From Pseudoluteimonas sp044226035 (GTDB lineage: Bacteria; Pseudomonadota; Gammaproteobacteria; Xanthomonadales; Xanthomonadaceae), in the NCBI GenBank assembly GCA_044226035.1, contig JBGAHT010000004.1, positions 1-64,000 on the forward strand: a DNA stretch of 64,000 nt. Direction: 5' to 3'. The position numbers were made by a program, and so were the translations under genes. Positions within the stretch are counted from its first letter, which is position 1. Each line of letters opens with the position of its first letter. Of the stretch, positions 1-8,746 are shown piece by piece. A model generated the notes under the pieces. That model did not search any database. It was not told the DNA's origin and was given only the letters and a program-made list of their open reading frames with translations.

Positions 1-1195
1 TCGGATATGCGCCTGACCGATTGGTTCCCCTGCGCGACAACGCCGAAAACGCGTAGAGCACGGTGAAGGCGCTGCCATCGACTTCCATTCGATACAGCAC
101 GCCCGCGCCATTGGGTCCGCCAAGCTGGGTTGCGCCATACAACCTCCCGTCGTTGCCGACGAGCAAGCCGGCTCGCGGACGCGCGCCGCCGGTGTTTGCA
201 AGATTGCTGTCGATGGGGCCGAAGGAATGCAGCACGGAGAACCCGCTACCGTCGTGTGCGATGCGGTAGATCGCGCCTTGGCCGCTGCCGCCGCTCCCGC
301 CATCCGCGGTCACGCCGTAGAGATAACCACCTGGCCCTTCGGTCGGTGCCGGGATCACGCCGGCATAGTAGAAACCGCCTTCGGTGGCGTAGTCGAACGT
401 ATGCAACAGCGAGAACTGCGTACCGTCCGCCGCGGTGCGGTACAACTGGGCGCCCGTGGAACCGGTCAGCCCGTAGAGCGTGCCGTCGCCTGTCGCCAGC
501 AGATTGCCGTTCGGCAATCCGGCGACAGCCGCGTTGCCGAACGACTGGAGCACTGCGAATCCGGTTCCGTCCGTCTCCATCCGGAACAACGTTCCCAAAC
601 CGTTGGCTCCCCCGTATTGGGTCGTTCCGGCAAGGGAACCATCCGCGGCCACGACCGGGCGGGCCTTGGGCAGGTTGCCGAACGGATCGTTGCCGACATC
701 GGCGAAATAGTGCAGCGGCGTGAAGTTCATGCCCGTAGCGGCGAACGCGGTTGTCGGCGCGAACGCGAACACGGCGCCACCATCGGCGCTGCCGCCGTAC
801 GGCGTCACCCCGTACAGCGTTCCATCGGGTGCGATCGCGAGCGTGCGGTCGGGCCAGCGGCCATCGGTATTGCTGAAATCCGCTTGCAGATGCGTGAACG
901 AGTACAGCACCGAGTACGTGTTGTTCGTCGAAATGCGGAATATCGTCCCGTTGCCGTTCGCACCGGAGAGCGGGTCGTAACCGTATTCCCCTCCGTATAC
1001 GGTGGTTCCGTACAGGCCACCATCGGGACCCTTGGCGAGACCGCCCATCGGTTGAATGCCGTCCGGGGTTCCGGTGAAGGTGTGGACCACGGCGACCCTG
1101 CGGGCAGCGAGTTCGTCCTGCGTCGCAAACGCCGCCGAAGCGATCGACAGAAGCGCGATCGCACCCATGCCTTGCAGCAGTCTGAACCGGGCCAT
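1..1195 (-). CDS. GloVer-repeat secreted protein (3' end beyond the window)
   Basis: Reading from ATG at 1195 towards position 1 the frame stays open to the window edge, giving about 398 residues with the C-terminus missing. Residues 1-24 form a signal peptide ending in SAAFA. The rest consists of repeated units with the signature LYGTTxxGG (residues 61-69 and about five further degenerate copies), alternating with GTIFRI- and VLYSF-type strands. This matches the Gloeobacter/Verrucomicrobia 'GloVer' tandem repeat, which predicts a beta-propeller-like exported protein of unknown function. No catalytic residues are recognisable. Proteins of this family often end in an anchoring domain, which would lie outside the window. 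Family assignment is firm; role is unknown. Confidence 0.8.
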   Translation of the reverse strand, partial: MARFRLLQGMGAIALLSIASAAFATQDELAARRVAVVHTFTGTPDGIQPMGGLAKGPDGGLYGTTVYGGEYGYDPLSGANGNGTIFRISTNNTYSVLYSFTHLQADFSNTDGRWPDRTLAIAPDGTLYGVTPYGGSADGGAVFAFAPTTAFAATGMNFTPLHYFADVGNDPFGNLPKARPVVAADGSLAGTTQYGGANGLGTLFRMETDGTGFAVLQSFGNAAVAGLPNGNLLATGDGTLYGLTGSTGAQLYRTAADGTQFSLLHTFDYATEGGFYYAGVIPAPTEGPGGYLYGVTADGGSGGSGQGAIYRIAHDGSGFSVLHSFGPIDSNLANTGGARPRAGLLVGNDGRLYGATQLGGPNGAGVLYRMEVDGSAFTVLYAFSALSRRGTNRSGAYP

Positions 1196-1309
1196 GTCGC
1201 GACTCCTTCGTCAATCCGGATGAAGCATGCTACTACCCGCACGACCGGCCCAGCGGCGTGGATCGTCGTCACCGGTTCTTCACGCCCGGCGGCAGGACCT
1301 GAACGCCAT

Positions 1310-1327
1310 TTGCCCGCGCGCGGGCAA
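1310..1327. repeat. perfect 18-bp palindrome upstream of corC
   Basis: TTGCCCGCGCGCGGGCAA is its own reverse complement. It lies in the 253-bp divergent gap between the GloVer gene and the CorC gene, 122 bp before the CorC start. It has no adjacent T run, so it is not an obvious terminator. It could be an operator or a chance GC-rich palindrome. Confidence 0.4.
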
Positions 1328-1448
1328 CGCTTGTTCGCCATGACAGAGGATTCGGGCATCCATCAGCGGATTTTCCTGTCTGCGAACCGCTCGCGCTAGA
1401 CTTGCCTGCCCAACCCACTGCGCGGGACCGCCCGCGACCGCCGCCCGA

Positions 1449-2357
1449 ATGTCCGAGGACGACAGTAGCCAGCCCAGCGCCGAACGCCGCAGCTGGCTGG
1501 AACGCATCAGCGCCGCCCTGTCGGGCGAGCCCACCACCCGCGAGGACTGGCTGGAACGCATCAGCGCCGCCCTGTCGGGCGAGCCCACCACCCGCGAGGA
1601 CCTCGTCGAGCTGTTGCGCGACGTGCAGGCCGACGGACTGATCGCCGCCGACACGCTGCGCATGATGGAAGGCGCCATTTCCGTCTCCGACCTCAGCGTC
1701 GGCGACGTGATGGTTTCGCGTTCGCAGATGGTGGCGCTGCCGGCCGACGCGAAACTGCTCGACCTGATGAAGATGGTGGTCGAGTCCGGGCATTCGCGTT
1801 TCCCCGTGCACGGCGAGGACAAGGACGAGATCCTCGGCATCCTGCTGGCCAAGGACCTGCTGCGCGGCGTGGTCGCGGACCACGCGCCGGGCAACGTGCG
1901 CGAACTGCTGCGCCCGGCGGTGCTGATCCCCGAGACCAAGCGCCTCGACCTGCTGCTGCGCGAGTTCCGCCAGTCGCGCAACCACATGGCGATCGTGATC
2001 GACGAATACGGCGGCGTCGCCGGTCTGGTCACCATCGAGGACGTGCTCGAGCAGATCGTCGGCGAGATCGACGACGAGCACGACGACGCCGAGGACCCGA
2101 ACGCGCTGATCGCGGCGCAGGCCGACGGCCAGTTCGTGGTCGATGCGCTGACGCCCATCGGCGATTTCAACGAACGCTTCGGCGCCGATTTCGCCGACGA
2201 CGAATACGACACCATCGGCGGCCTGGTCACCGCGGCCATCGGCCACCTGCCCGAGGCCGGCGAGGAACTGACCCTGGGCCGCTTCGGCTTCCGCGTCGCG
2301 CGCGCCGATGCGCGCCGGTTGCATGCGCTGCACGTGAGCGTGCATGGCGACGCCTGA
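1449..2357 (+). CDS. corC: CorC/HlyC family CBS-domain protein
   Basis: 302 residues. Two CBS domains (about 86-145 and 150-210) are followed by a CorC_HlyC transporter-associated domain (about 225-300). This is the CorC architecture, associated with Mg2+/Co2+ homeostasis and membrane-damage tolerance; the protein is soluble here, with no DUF21 membrane domain. HSRFPV and EYGGVAGLVTIEDVLEQIVGEI are recognisable family segments. The N-terminus carries WLERISAALSGEPTTRED twice (16-33 and 34-51), encoded by an exact 54-bp tandem duplication; relatives have one copy. Its end overlaps the upstream in-frame ATG of the next reading frame, and CorA lies further downstream, which suggests a small metal-ion/envelope gene group. 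Family and start are well supported. Confidence 0.92.
   Translation: MSEDDSSQPSAERRSWLERISAALSGEPTTREDWLERISAALSGEPTTREDLVELLRDVQADGLIAADTLRMMEGAISVSDLSVGDVMVSRSQMVALPADAKLLDLMKMVVESGHSRFPVHGEDKDEILGILLAKDLLRGVVADHAPGNVRELLRPAVLIPETKRLDLLLREFRQSRNHMAIVIDEYGGVAGLVTIEDVLEQIVGEIDDEHDDAEDPNALIAAQADGQFVVDALTPIGDFNERFGADFADDEYDTIGGLVTAAIGHLPEAGEELTLGRFGFRVARADARRLHALHVSVHGDA
1494..1601 (+). repeat. exact 54-bp tandem duplication inside corC
   Basis: Bases 1494-1547 and 1548-1601 are identical over 54 bp, i.e. 18 codons, so the reading frame is kept. Absence of any silent difference implies a recent slippage or unequal-crossover event, or an assembly artefact. Confidence 0.95.
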
Positions 2358-2371
2358 TCAAATGCCAAGCC

Positions 2372-2456
2372 GTCATCCTGAGGCGAAGCCGAAGGACCTG
2401 CTGTTGTCAGCCCAACGAAGCAAGAAAAGCAGGTCCTTCGCTGCGCTCAGGATGAC
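2372..2456. repeat. two-armed palindromic repeat, family A, copy 1
   Basis: The left arm contains CTGAGGCGAAGCCGAAGGAC and the right arm contains GTCCTTCGCTGCGCTCAG; both are bordered by GTCATC/GATGAC. The arms are imperfect inverted copies, so the DNA or RNA can form a long bulged hairpin. The same two arms recur at 24271-24348, 62330-62419 and 62452-62906. This is the REP-like element common in xanthomonads, here lying between corC and the Lnb-N gene. Confidence 0.9.
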
Positions 2457-3609
2457 CAGGTTCTTGCTGCTCGCGCTGTTGCTGCTGCTCGCACCGCTGT
2501 TCGCGTCCGCGGAGCCGCGCATCGGGGTGATGACGATGCAGCCGGGCGAGGTGTTCTGGGAACGCTTCGGCCACGACGCCATCGTCGTCGACGATCCGGC
2601 GCGCGGCGAGGCGCTGTCCTACAACTTCGGCTTCTTCGATCCGTCCGAACCCGGCTTCGTCTCCAACTTCGTCGCCGGGCGCATGCGCTACGCGCTGGTC
2701 GCGCTGCCGCTGCGGGAGGACCTCGCCACCTATCGCGACGAAGGCCGCGGCGTGCGCCTGCAATGGCTGGATCTCTCGCCGGCGCAGGCGCAATCCATCG
2801 CCGATGCGCTCGCCGAGAACGCGGAGCCCGCGAATTCGCGCTACCGCTACGACTACTTCCGCGACAACTGCGCCACCCGCGTGCGCGACGCCATCGACCG
2901 CGGCCTCGGCGGCGCGCTGCACGAACGGCTGGCCGCGTCCTCGCGCGGACTGACCTACCGCAGCGAATCCACGCGCCTGGCCAGTCCCGCGCGCTGGATG
3001 TGGCTGGGGTTCGAACTCGGGCTCGGGCCGAACGCCGACGTGCCGCTGTCGCGCTGGGACGATGCCTTCGTGCCGATGCGCCTGGCCGACAACCTGCGCG
3101 ACATGCGCCTCGCCGACGGGCGCCCGCTGGTCGCGGCGGAAGAACAACTGCTGCCGCACCGGATCGCGCCGGAACCGGGCGATCCGTCCACCGCGTGGTG
3201 GCCGTACGCGCTGGCGGGACTCGCGCTGGCGGGGCTGGTCCTCGTTGCCGGCAAGCGCCGTCCGCGCCTGCTCGCGGCATGCGCGATTCCGTTCTGGCTG
3301 CTGTGCGGGCTGGTCGGCGCGCTGCTGCTCTACCTCTGGCTGGGCACGCAACACTGGGCGGCCTGGGCCAACCACAACCTGCTGCTGCTCGATCCGCTGT
3401 GCCTGCTGCTGTTGCCCGGCGCATGGACGCTCGCGCGCGGCCGCCGGCCCGGGCGCATGTTCGGCTGGACGCTGGCGACGGTCGCGGTCCTGGCCCTCGC
3501 GGCGCTCGCGATGTCCTGGCTGCAGGTGCGCACCCAGCAGAACATGCGCTGGATCGTGTTGCTGCTGCCGATCCACCTCGCCCTGTTCGCGGCTCTGCGC
3601 CGGCGCTGA
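2452..3609 (+). CDS. Lnb-N (DUF4105) domain membrane protein
   Basis: From ATG at 2452 the protein has 385 residues with a signal peptide MTRFLLLALLLLLAPLFASA. The periplasmic N-terminal region holds FGHDAIVV (His41) and DYFRDNCATRVRD (Cys140), signatures of the Lnb N-terminal periplasmic/DUF4105 domain, often suspected to be papain-like. Four to five hydrophobic helices follow from residue 252. An in-frame ATG at 2344 would add 36 residues read through the palindromic repeat and bury the signal peptide, so I prefer 2452. The chosen start codon is itself part of the repeat's terminal GGATGAC. Substrate is unknown; gene order corC-Lnb-corA suggests an envelope role. Confidence 0.8.
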   Translation: MTRFLLLALLLLLAPLFASAEPRIGVMTMQPGEVFWERFGHDAIVVDDPARGEALSYNFGFFDPSEPGFVSNFVAGRMRYALVALPLREDLATYRDEGRGVRLQWLDLSPAQAQSIADALAENAEPANSRYRYDYFRDNCATRVRDAIDRGLGGALHERLAASSRGLTYRSESTRLASPARWMWLGFELGLGPNADVPLSRWDDAFVPMRLADNLRDMRLADGRPLVAAEEQLLPHRIAPEPGDPSTAWWPYALAGLALAGLVLVAGKRRPRLLAACAIPFWLLCGLVGALLLYLWLGTQHWAAWANHNLLLLDPLCLLLLPGAWTLARGRRPGRMFGWTLATVAVLALAALAMSWLQVRTQQNMRWIVLLLPIHLALFAALRRR

Positions 3610-3649
3610 ACGCTTGCCGCGCGCGGCCTGTGCGCGCACGATTGCGGGC

Positions 3650-4654
3650 ATGGACGAACACCATCGCGACGAATCGCTGCCCGCCTGCGTGGTCAACTGC
3701 GTGGTGTACGACCGCGACGGCCGCCGCCGCGACATCAGCCTGGACGCGATCAGCGACGTGCTGGCGAACGACGACGGCAGCTTCGTCTGGGTCGGCCTGT
3801 ACGAACCCGAGGACGCGCTGCTCGACAAGCTGCAGGAGGAGTTCCACCTGCACGACCTCGCGGTCGAGGACGCGCAGAACGCGCACCAGCGCCCGAAGCT
3901 GGAAAGCTACGGAAGCTCGCTGTTCCTGGTGCTGCACACCGCGCAGCTCACCGACGGCCACGTGCATTTCGGCGAAACCCACATCTTCGTCGGCCAGCAC
4001 TTCCTGATCACGGTGCGGCACGGCGCCTCCGAATCCTATTCGCAGGTGCGCAAGCGCTTCGAACGCGAGCCGGAGATGCTGGCGCAGGGCCCGATCGCCG
4101 CGCTGTACGGCATCCTCGACTTCGTCGTCGACAACTACGAACCGATCGTCGAGGACTTCCGGGTCGCGCTCGACGCGCTCGAGCACGACGTGTTCGCCGA
4201 AACCTACCGCCGCGACACGATCGTCCGCCTGTACGAGCTGAAGAAGGAACTGACCCGCATGCGCCTGGCGGTGGCGCCGGTGCAGGACATCGTGGCGCAG
4301 GTGACGCGCACGCCGGTGCTGCCCTACAGCGAGGAAGCCAAGCTGTACCTGCGCGACGTGCAGGACCACGCGGTGCGTCTCAACGAGTCCATCGACACCC
4401 TGCGCGAGATGCTGACCGCGGCGATGGGCGTGAACATGTCGCTCGCGGCCATCGGCCAGGGCGAGATCGTGAAGAAGCTCGCGGGCTGGGCCGGCCTGCT
4501 CGCGGTTCCGACGCTGGTGGCGAGCTGGTACGGCATGAACTTCAAGCACATGCCGGAGTTCGACCACCCGCACGCCTACCCGGTGCTGATCGGCATCGTG
4601 CTGGTGGCCTGCATCCTGCTGTACCGCTACCTGCGCAAGGTGCACTGGCTCTAG
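3650..4654 (+). CDS. corA: magnesium/cobalt transporter CorA
   Basis: 334 residues, normal for CorA. A long soluble N-terminal domain with the helical stalk precedes two C-terminal membrane helices (about 275-294 and 308-325). The signature YGMNF, with the Gly-Met-Asn selectivity motif at 295-297, lies at the end of the first helix. CorA forms a homopentameric channel for Mg2+ and Co2+ uptake in the inner membrane. The ATG at 3650 fits the family's N-terminus; the frame is open upstream but overlaps the Lnb gene. It lies 40 bp after that gene and on the same strand as corC, so co-transcription is plausible. Confidence 0.95.
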   Translation: MDEHHRDESLPACVVNCVVYDRDGRRRDISLDAISDVLANDDGSFVWVGLYEPEDALLDKLQEEFHLHDLAVEDAQNAHQRPKLESYGSSLFLVLHTAQLTDGHVHFGETHIFVGQHFLITVRHGASESYSQVRKRFEREPEMLAQGPIAALYGILDFVVDNYEPIVEDFRVALDALEHDVFAETYRRDTIVRLYELKKELTRMRLAVAPVQDIVAQVTRTPVLPYSEEAKLYLRDVQDHAVRLNESIDTLREMLTAAMGVNMSLAAIGQGEIVKKLAGWAGLLAVPTLVASWYGMNFKHMPEFDHPHAYPVLIGIVLVACILLYRYLRKVHWL

Positions 4655-4678
4655 GCGCAATCCCGCGGCGGCGCGCGC

Positions 4679-4864
4679 TCAGACCGTGCTCATGCTGCCC
4701 CAGCCGCCGATGTTGCGGCGGCGGTCGCGGCCGTTGCGGCGGTCGTCCTTGTCCAGTTCGAAGCGGATGTCGCGCCGGCGATCGTTGCCGACCCGGCGAT
4801 CCGTGCCGCGCCGACGCTCGGGTCCGCGGTAGACCTGGCTGGCCTTGTCTTCGAAATCGATCAT
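4679..4864 (-). CDS. small Arg/Asp-rich protein
   Basis: 61 residues from ATG at 4864, with a purine-rich GGGAG a few bases upstream. The protein is strongly charged and carries GPERRRGTDRR, GNDRRRD and DRRNGRDRRRN, an 'ERR-DRR' pattern found in small uncharacterised xanthomonad proteins. There is no signal peptide or membrane segment. It converges with corA (24 bp apart) and lies downstream of the DUF819 and small membrane genes on the same strand. Function unknown; the composition suggests contact with nucleic acid or polyanions, but this is inference only. Confidence 0.65.
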   Translation of the reverse strand: MIDFEDKASQVYRGPERRRGTDRRVGNDRRRDIRFELDKDDRRNGRDRRRNIGGWGSMSTV

Positions 4865-4977
4865 GGGGGACTCCCGGGCGCCCTTGCACCGCGTTCGTCC
4901 GGAAGAACGGCGTCCTCGGCCGGTACCGGCCAAGTGCCGTGGGCGGGCCTCCAGGGGCGGGAAGAGCGAGGTCCGGC

Positions 4978-5244
4978 TCAGCGGCCGAAGAAGAAGGTGC
5001 AAAGCACCAACAGGCTTCCCGCCCAAGCAACGGCCTTGGCGATGCGCACCGACCAGGGATTCGCGCGCAGGGGCGCGACGATGTCCTCCGGCAACAGGTT
5101 CCACCATCCGAACGCGACCAGCAGGACGCCGGCCCAGAGCACGGCCCCGCGCGCATCCTGCCCGCGCCATGCATCGAACAGGTTCCACAGCGCGGCCATC
5201 GCGCCGACTGCCGCGATGCCGCGGATGAGCCGCCTCTGCTCCAC
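4978..5244 (-). CDS. small membrane protein
   Basis: 88 residues from a GTG at 5244, nine bases past the stop of the DUF819 gene, so translation is probably coupled. It contains two or three hydrophobic segments (about 7-20, 34-50 and 70-86), with WNLLPEDIVAPLRANPWSVR between the last two. I do not recognise a named family. The start is inferred from the position just after the upstream stop; no other good start exists before the hydrophobic core. It probably forms an operon with the transporter and may be an accessory subunit. Confidence 0.6.
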   Translation of the reverse strand: MEQRRLIRGIAAVGAMAALWNLFDAWRGQDARGAVLWAGVLLVAFGWWNLLPEDIVAPLRANPWSVRIAKAVAWAGSLLVLCTFFFGR

Positions 5245-5252
5245 GCGCCCGC

Positions 5253-6494
5253 TCAGCCGGCGCCGGCCAGGCGCTGGAGCATCAGCCCGGTCAGCCAGGC
5301 CAGGCCGGTTCCGGTGGCGTAACCGAGCGTGCCCAGCAGCGCCCCGACCGGGGCCAGCGCGGGATGGAATTCCGACGCCACCACCGGCGCCGAAGCCGGC
5401 CCGCCGATGTGGCTCATCGAGCCGATGGTGAAGTAGAACAACGGCGCGCGCAGCAGCCGCGCGACCAGCCACAGCAGCACGACGTGGATCGACAGCCAGG
5501 CCACGCCGAGCAGGAACAGCCCCGGCCGGTCGAACAGCGCGAACACGTCCATCTGCATGCCGATGCAGGCGATGAGGAAGTACAGGAACAACTGCCCCAG
5601 CGTGGATGCGCCCGCGCCCTCCAGCCGGCGCAGCGGGGTGAAGCCCAGCGCCAGTCCCGCCATCGTGCAGAAGCCGACGATCCAGATGAAGGGTTCGGCG
5701 AGACCGACCGTCTTCGCCGCCGGCCATTGCGCGGCGAGCCATGCGGCGAACGGCCCGGCGAGCGCGTGCGCCAGGCCGACCGTGCCGAAGGCGATGCCGA
5801 CGATCAGCATCAGGTCGGCGAGGCTGGCGATGCGCGCGTGCTGCTCGCGGTAGGAGGCGAGGCGTTCGCGCAGTTCGTCCAGCGCGCGCGTGTCCGCGCC
5901 CATGCGCCGGTCGATGGCCGCCGCGCGCGGGGCGAGGAAGATCAGCAGCGCCATCCACACGTAGGCGACGCCGACGTCGACCACCGCGAACTGGCCGAAG
6001 GTGGTCGCGTCGACGTGGAAGATCTCCTTCATCGCCAGCATGTTGGCGCCGCCGCCGATCCAGCTGCCGGCGAGCGCGGCCATGCCGGCCCAGGTATCGC
6101 CGGCGACGGTGGCCGGGTGCACCGCGCGGAACAACCAGAACGCGCCGACCGCGCCGAGAATGATGCTGGCGGAGGTGGCGGCGTACATCGCGACCAGCTT
6201 CCAGCCCAGCCGCGCGATCGCGCGCAGGTCCACCGACAGCGTCAGCAGCACCAGCGCCGCGGGCAGCAGCACGCGGCTGGCGACCGGGTTGTAGAGTTGC
6301 GAATGCTGGCCGTCGATCAGGCCGAAGCTGTTGTACAGGCCCGGCAGCAGGTAGCACAGCAGCAACGGCGGCACGACCGAATAGAACTTGCGCAACGTGG
6401 CGTTGCGCGACGACGCGGTCCAGAACACCGCGCCGAGCGTGGCCGCGACCAGGCCGAGCACGACGATGTCGTTGGTGATCAGCGGAGTCGGCAT
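5253..6494 (-). CDS. DUF819 family membrane transporter
   Basis: 413 residues with about ten to eleven predicted membrane helices and little soluble sequence. Recognisable DUF819 features include VPPLLLCYLLPGLYNSFG near the N-terminus, GSWIGGGANMLAMKE around residues 145-160, and a C-terminal GSMSHIGGPASAPVVASE. The paired glycine-rich re-entrant motifs resemble those of the glutamate:Na+ symporter fold, so a carboxylate or amino-acid transporter is likely, but the substrate is not known. ATG at 6494. It lies upstream of the small membrane protein and just downstream of an S9 peptidase, separated by a palindromic repeat. Confidence 0.8.
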   Translation of the reverse strand: MPTPLITNDIVVLGLVAATLGAVFWTASSRNATLRKFYSVVPPLLLCYLLPGLYNSFGLIDGQHSQLYNPVASRVLLPAALVLLTLSVDLRAIARLGWKLVAMYAATSASIILGAVGAFWLFRAVHPATVAGDTWAGMAALAGSWIGGGANMLAMKEIFHVDATTFGQFAVVDVGVAYVWMALLIFLAPRAAAIDRRMGADTRALDELRERLASYREQHARIASLADLMLIVGIAFGTVGLAHALAGPFAAWLAAQWPAAKTVGLAEPFIWIVGFCTMAGLALGFTPLRRLEGAGASTLGQLFLYFLIACIGMQMDVFALFDRPGLFLLGVAWLSIHVVLLWLVARLLRAPLFYFTIGSMSHIGGPASAPVVASEFHPALAPVGALLGTLGYATGTGLAWLTGLMLQRLAGAG

Positions 6495-6507
6495 TCACTC
6501 ATACCCT

Positions 6508-6574
6508 GTAGGAGCGGCTCATGGCCGCGACCGATGGTGTCGCAGCGCCCGTCGCGGCTGGAAGCCGCTCCCAC
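6508..6574. repeat. palindromic repeat, family B, copy 1
   Basis: GTAGGAGCGGCTCATGGCCG on the left and CGCGGCTGGAAGCCGCTCC on the right form an imperfect inverted repeat between the S9 peptidase and the DUF819 gene. Related copies lie at 46511-46583 and 58904-59029. This is the widespread GTGGGAGCGGC...GCCGCTCCCAC element. Confidence 0.8.
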
Positions 6575-6585
6575 GAAAGCAGGCA

Positions 6586-8709
6586 TCACTCGCCGATATG
6601 CGCCTTCAACCAGGCGTTCACCGTGTCGTGCCAGAGCAGGCTGTTCTGCGGCTTCAGCACCCAGTGGTTCTCGTCCGGGAAGTACAGATACTTCGACTCG
6701 ATGCCCTTGCGCTGCAACGCGGTGAACGCGGCGATGCCCTGCTCCACCGGGATGCGGTAGTCGAGCTGGCTGTGCACCACCAGCATCGGCACCTTCCAGT
6801 CCTTGACGTGCAGGATCGGGTTGAACTTCTCGTAGCCCTGCGGGTTCTGCCACGGCGTGCCGCCGTTCTCGTGCTCGGAGAACCACAGCTCCTCGGTCGC
6901 GTAACCCATCATGCGGTTGTCGAACACGCCGTCGTGGTCGACCAGGCACTTCCACGGCGAATTGCCCTTGGCATCGAACCAGTTGCCGGCGATCCAGTAC
7001 ACCATGTAGCCGCCGTAGCTCGCGCCGAGCGCGCAGGCCTTGTCGCCGTCGAGGAACGAATATTTCTGCAGCGCCGCGGCCCAGCCTTTCTGCAGGTCCT
7101 CGAGCGGCCGATCGCCCCAATGCTGCGAAATCGCATCGGTGAAGGCCTGGCCGTAGCCGGTGCTGCCGTGGAAATCGACCATCACCACCGCATAGCCCTG
7201 CCCGGCGTAGGTCTGCGGGTTCCAGCGGTAGCTCCAGCCGTTGCCGAAGCTGCCCTGCGGTCCGCCGTGGATCAGGAACGCGACCGGATACTTCTTGCCC
7301 GGCTGGTAGTTCCACGGCTTCACCACGTAGCCGTGCACGGTCTCGTCGTTCCAGCCCTTGAACGAAAACTGCTCGAAATCGCCCCAGGCCACGTCCTTGA
7401 GCATGTCGCCGGCGCTGGGCGTGATCGCGCGCATCGCAGTCGATCCTGCGGTTACACCGGTGGGCAGGGAACGCTGCGCCACCATGATGCGATCGCCGCT
7501 CTTGAGTGAGTTGGTGGCGACGGCAAGCGTGTCGCCAGCGATATCGAACGCCGAAACGGTCTGGCTTCCGACCATTTGCGATACGCCGCCACTCTCGATC
7601 GAGACCTCGAACAAGGGATGATTGCCAAGATCCTGCGCGGTGGTGAGGATCTTCTTCCCGTCTGGAGACAACGTGATCCCGTCGGCGCTGCGATCCCACT
7701 TCGGCGCAATTTCTCGGGCCTTGCCGCTGGCGAGGTCCATCGCCATCAGCGCGAAGCGGTCGGCCTCGAAGCCCGGCACCTTCATCGCGCGGTAGTACAG
7801 CGTCTTGCCGTCGGCGGAGAACACCGGGCCCGCGTCCCAGGCCTGGTTGGCCGCGGTGAGGTTGCGCGCCGCGCCGCTGCCGTCGCTGTTCGCCAGCCAG
7901 ATGTCGAAGTTGGTCGACCACGGCTCGCTGCCGTTGGACGCGCGCGCGCTCATCGCGAGCTGCTTGCCGTCGGGCGACCACGCGAGGTCGGACAGGTCGC
8001 CGAAAGGCTTCGACGGGATGTCGCCATCCACGCCGCCGCTGACCAGCACCGCGGTCTTCGCCGGCGATTCCGCGTCGGCCGGGACCACGAACACGCGGTT
8101 GAGCGTGCCGTCCGCCCACGTGTCCCAGTGGCGGATGAAGAGATGGTCGAAGATTTTCCCGCTGGCCTTGCCGTTCGCCTTCGCCTCCGCGTCCTGTCGC
8201 TGCTTGGTGCAGGCGAGCGCATCGGCGTCGGCGCTGTCGCGGCAATCGGGAAACGCCGTGGACGCGACCGCGATGCGGGTTCCGTCCGGCGACAGCTTGA
8301 ACGCGCCGACATCCTGCGCCAGGTCGGTGAGCTGCTTCGGCGTGCCGCCCGCGGCCGGCATCGCATACAGCTGCGAGCTGCCGTTCTTCGCGCTGAGGAA
8401 ATACACGGTCCTGCCGTCCGGGGAGAACGCCGGCGAATTCACGTTCCAGCCATCGGGGGTGAGTCGCGTCGGCGGCGCCGCGTCGCGCGCGAACAGGTCC
8501 TCGATCCACAACGAGGTGCTGGCGCGGTTGGCGTCGAAATCGACCACGCGCTTGGCGAACACCAGCTTGCGCCCGTCCGGCGACAGCGTCGGCGACGAAT
8601 AACGATCCATGCGCACCATGTCGCTGGCCTGGAATCCGCGCGCGGCCTGCGCGGCGGGAACGAAGGCGGCGGACAGCGCGATGGCGAGAAGCGTGTGGCG
8701 AAGGTTCAT
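6586..8709 (-). CDS. S9 family prolyl oligopeptidase-type serine peptidase
   Basis: 707 residues with signal peptide MNLRHTLLAIALSAAFVPAAQA, so exported. The middle contains WD40/TolB-like propeller repeats (LSPDGRKL, FSPDGRTV, WSPDGKQL, FSADGKTL), and the C-terminal third is an alpha/beta hydrolase. The catalytic triad is readable as Ser564 in GASYGGY, Asp650 in SQLDYRIP and His682 in DENHW. Such enzymes cleave short peptides in the periplasm. Start at 8709 is preceded by GGAGTCGAA. It follows the OPT transporter gene by 37 bp on the same strand, which suggests peptide hydrolysis coupled to uptake. Confidence 0.92.
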   Translation of the reverse strand: MNLRHTLLAIALSAAFVPAAQAARGFQASDMVRMDRYSSPTLSPDGRKLVFAKRVVDFDANRASTSLWIEDLFARDAAPPTRLTPDGWNVNSPAFSPDGRTVYFLSAKNGSSQLYAMPAAGGTPKQLTDLAQDVGAFKLSPDGTRIAVASTAFPDCRDSADADALACTKQRQDAEAKANGKASGKIFDHLFIRHWDTWADGTLNRVFVVPADAESPAKTAVLVSGGVDGDIPSKPFGDLSDLAWSPDGKQLAMSARASNGSEPWSTNFDIWLANSDGSGAARNLTAANQAWDAGPVFSADGKTLYYRAMKVPGFEADRFALMAMDLASGKAREIAPKWDRSADGITLSPDGKKILTTAQDLGNHPLFEVSIESGGVSQMVGSQTVSAFDIAGDTLAVATNSLKSGDRIMVAQRSLPTGVTAGSTAMRAITPSAGDMLKDVAWGDFEQFSFKGWNDETVHGYVVKPWNYQPGKKYPVAFLIHGGPQGSFGNGWSYRWNPQTYAGQGYAVVMVDFHGSTGYGQAFTDAISQHWGDRPLEDLQKGWAAALQKYSFLDGDKACALGASYGGYMVYWIAGNWFDAKGNSPWKCLVDHDGVFDNRMMGYATEELWFSEHENGGTPWQNPQGYEKFNPILHVKDWKVPMLVVHSQLDYRIPVEQGIAAFTALQRKGIESKYLYFPDENHWVLKPQNSLLWHDTVNAWLKAHIGE

Positions 8710-8746
8710 TTCGACTCCGGCATTGCGAACGGATGAAAAACGCAGG

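Noticed and set aside
2447..4660. Long minus-strand open frame opposite corA and the Lnb gene
   Set aside because: The opposite strand encodes clear CorA and Lnb-N proteins; the antisense product is His/Arg/Ala-rich without domains.
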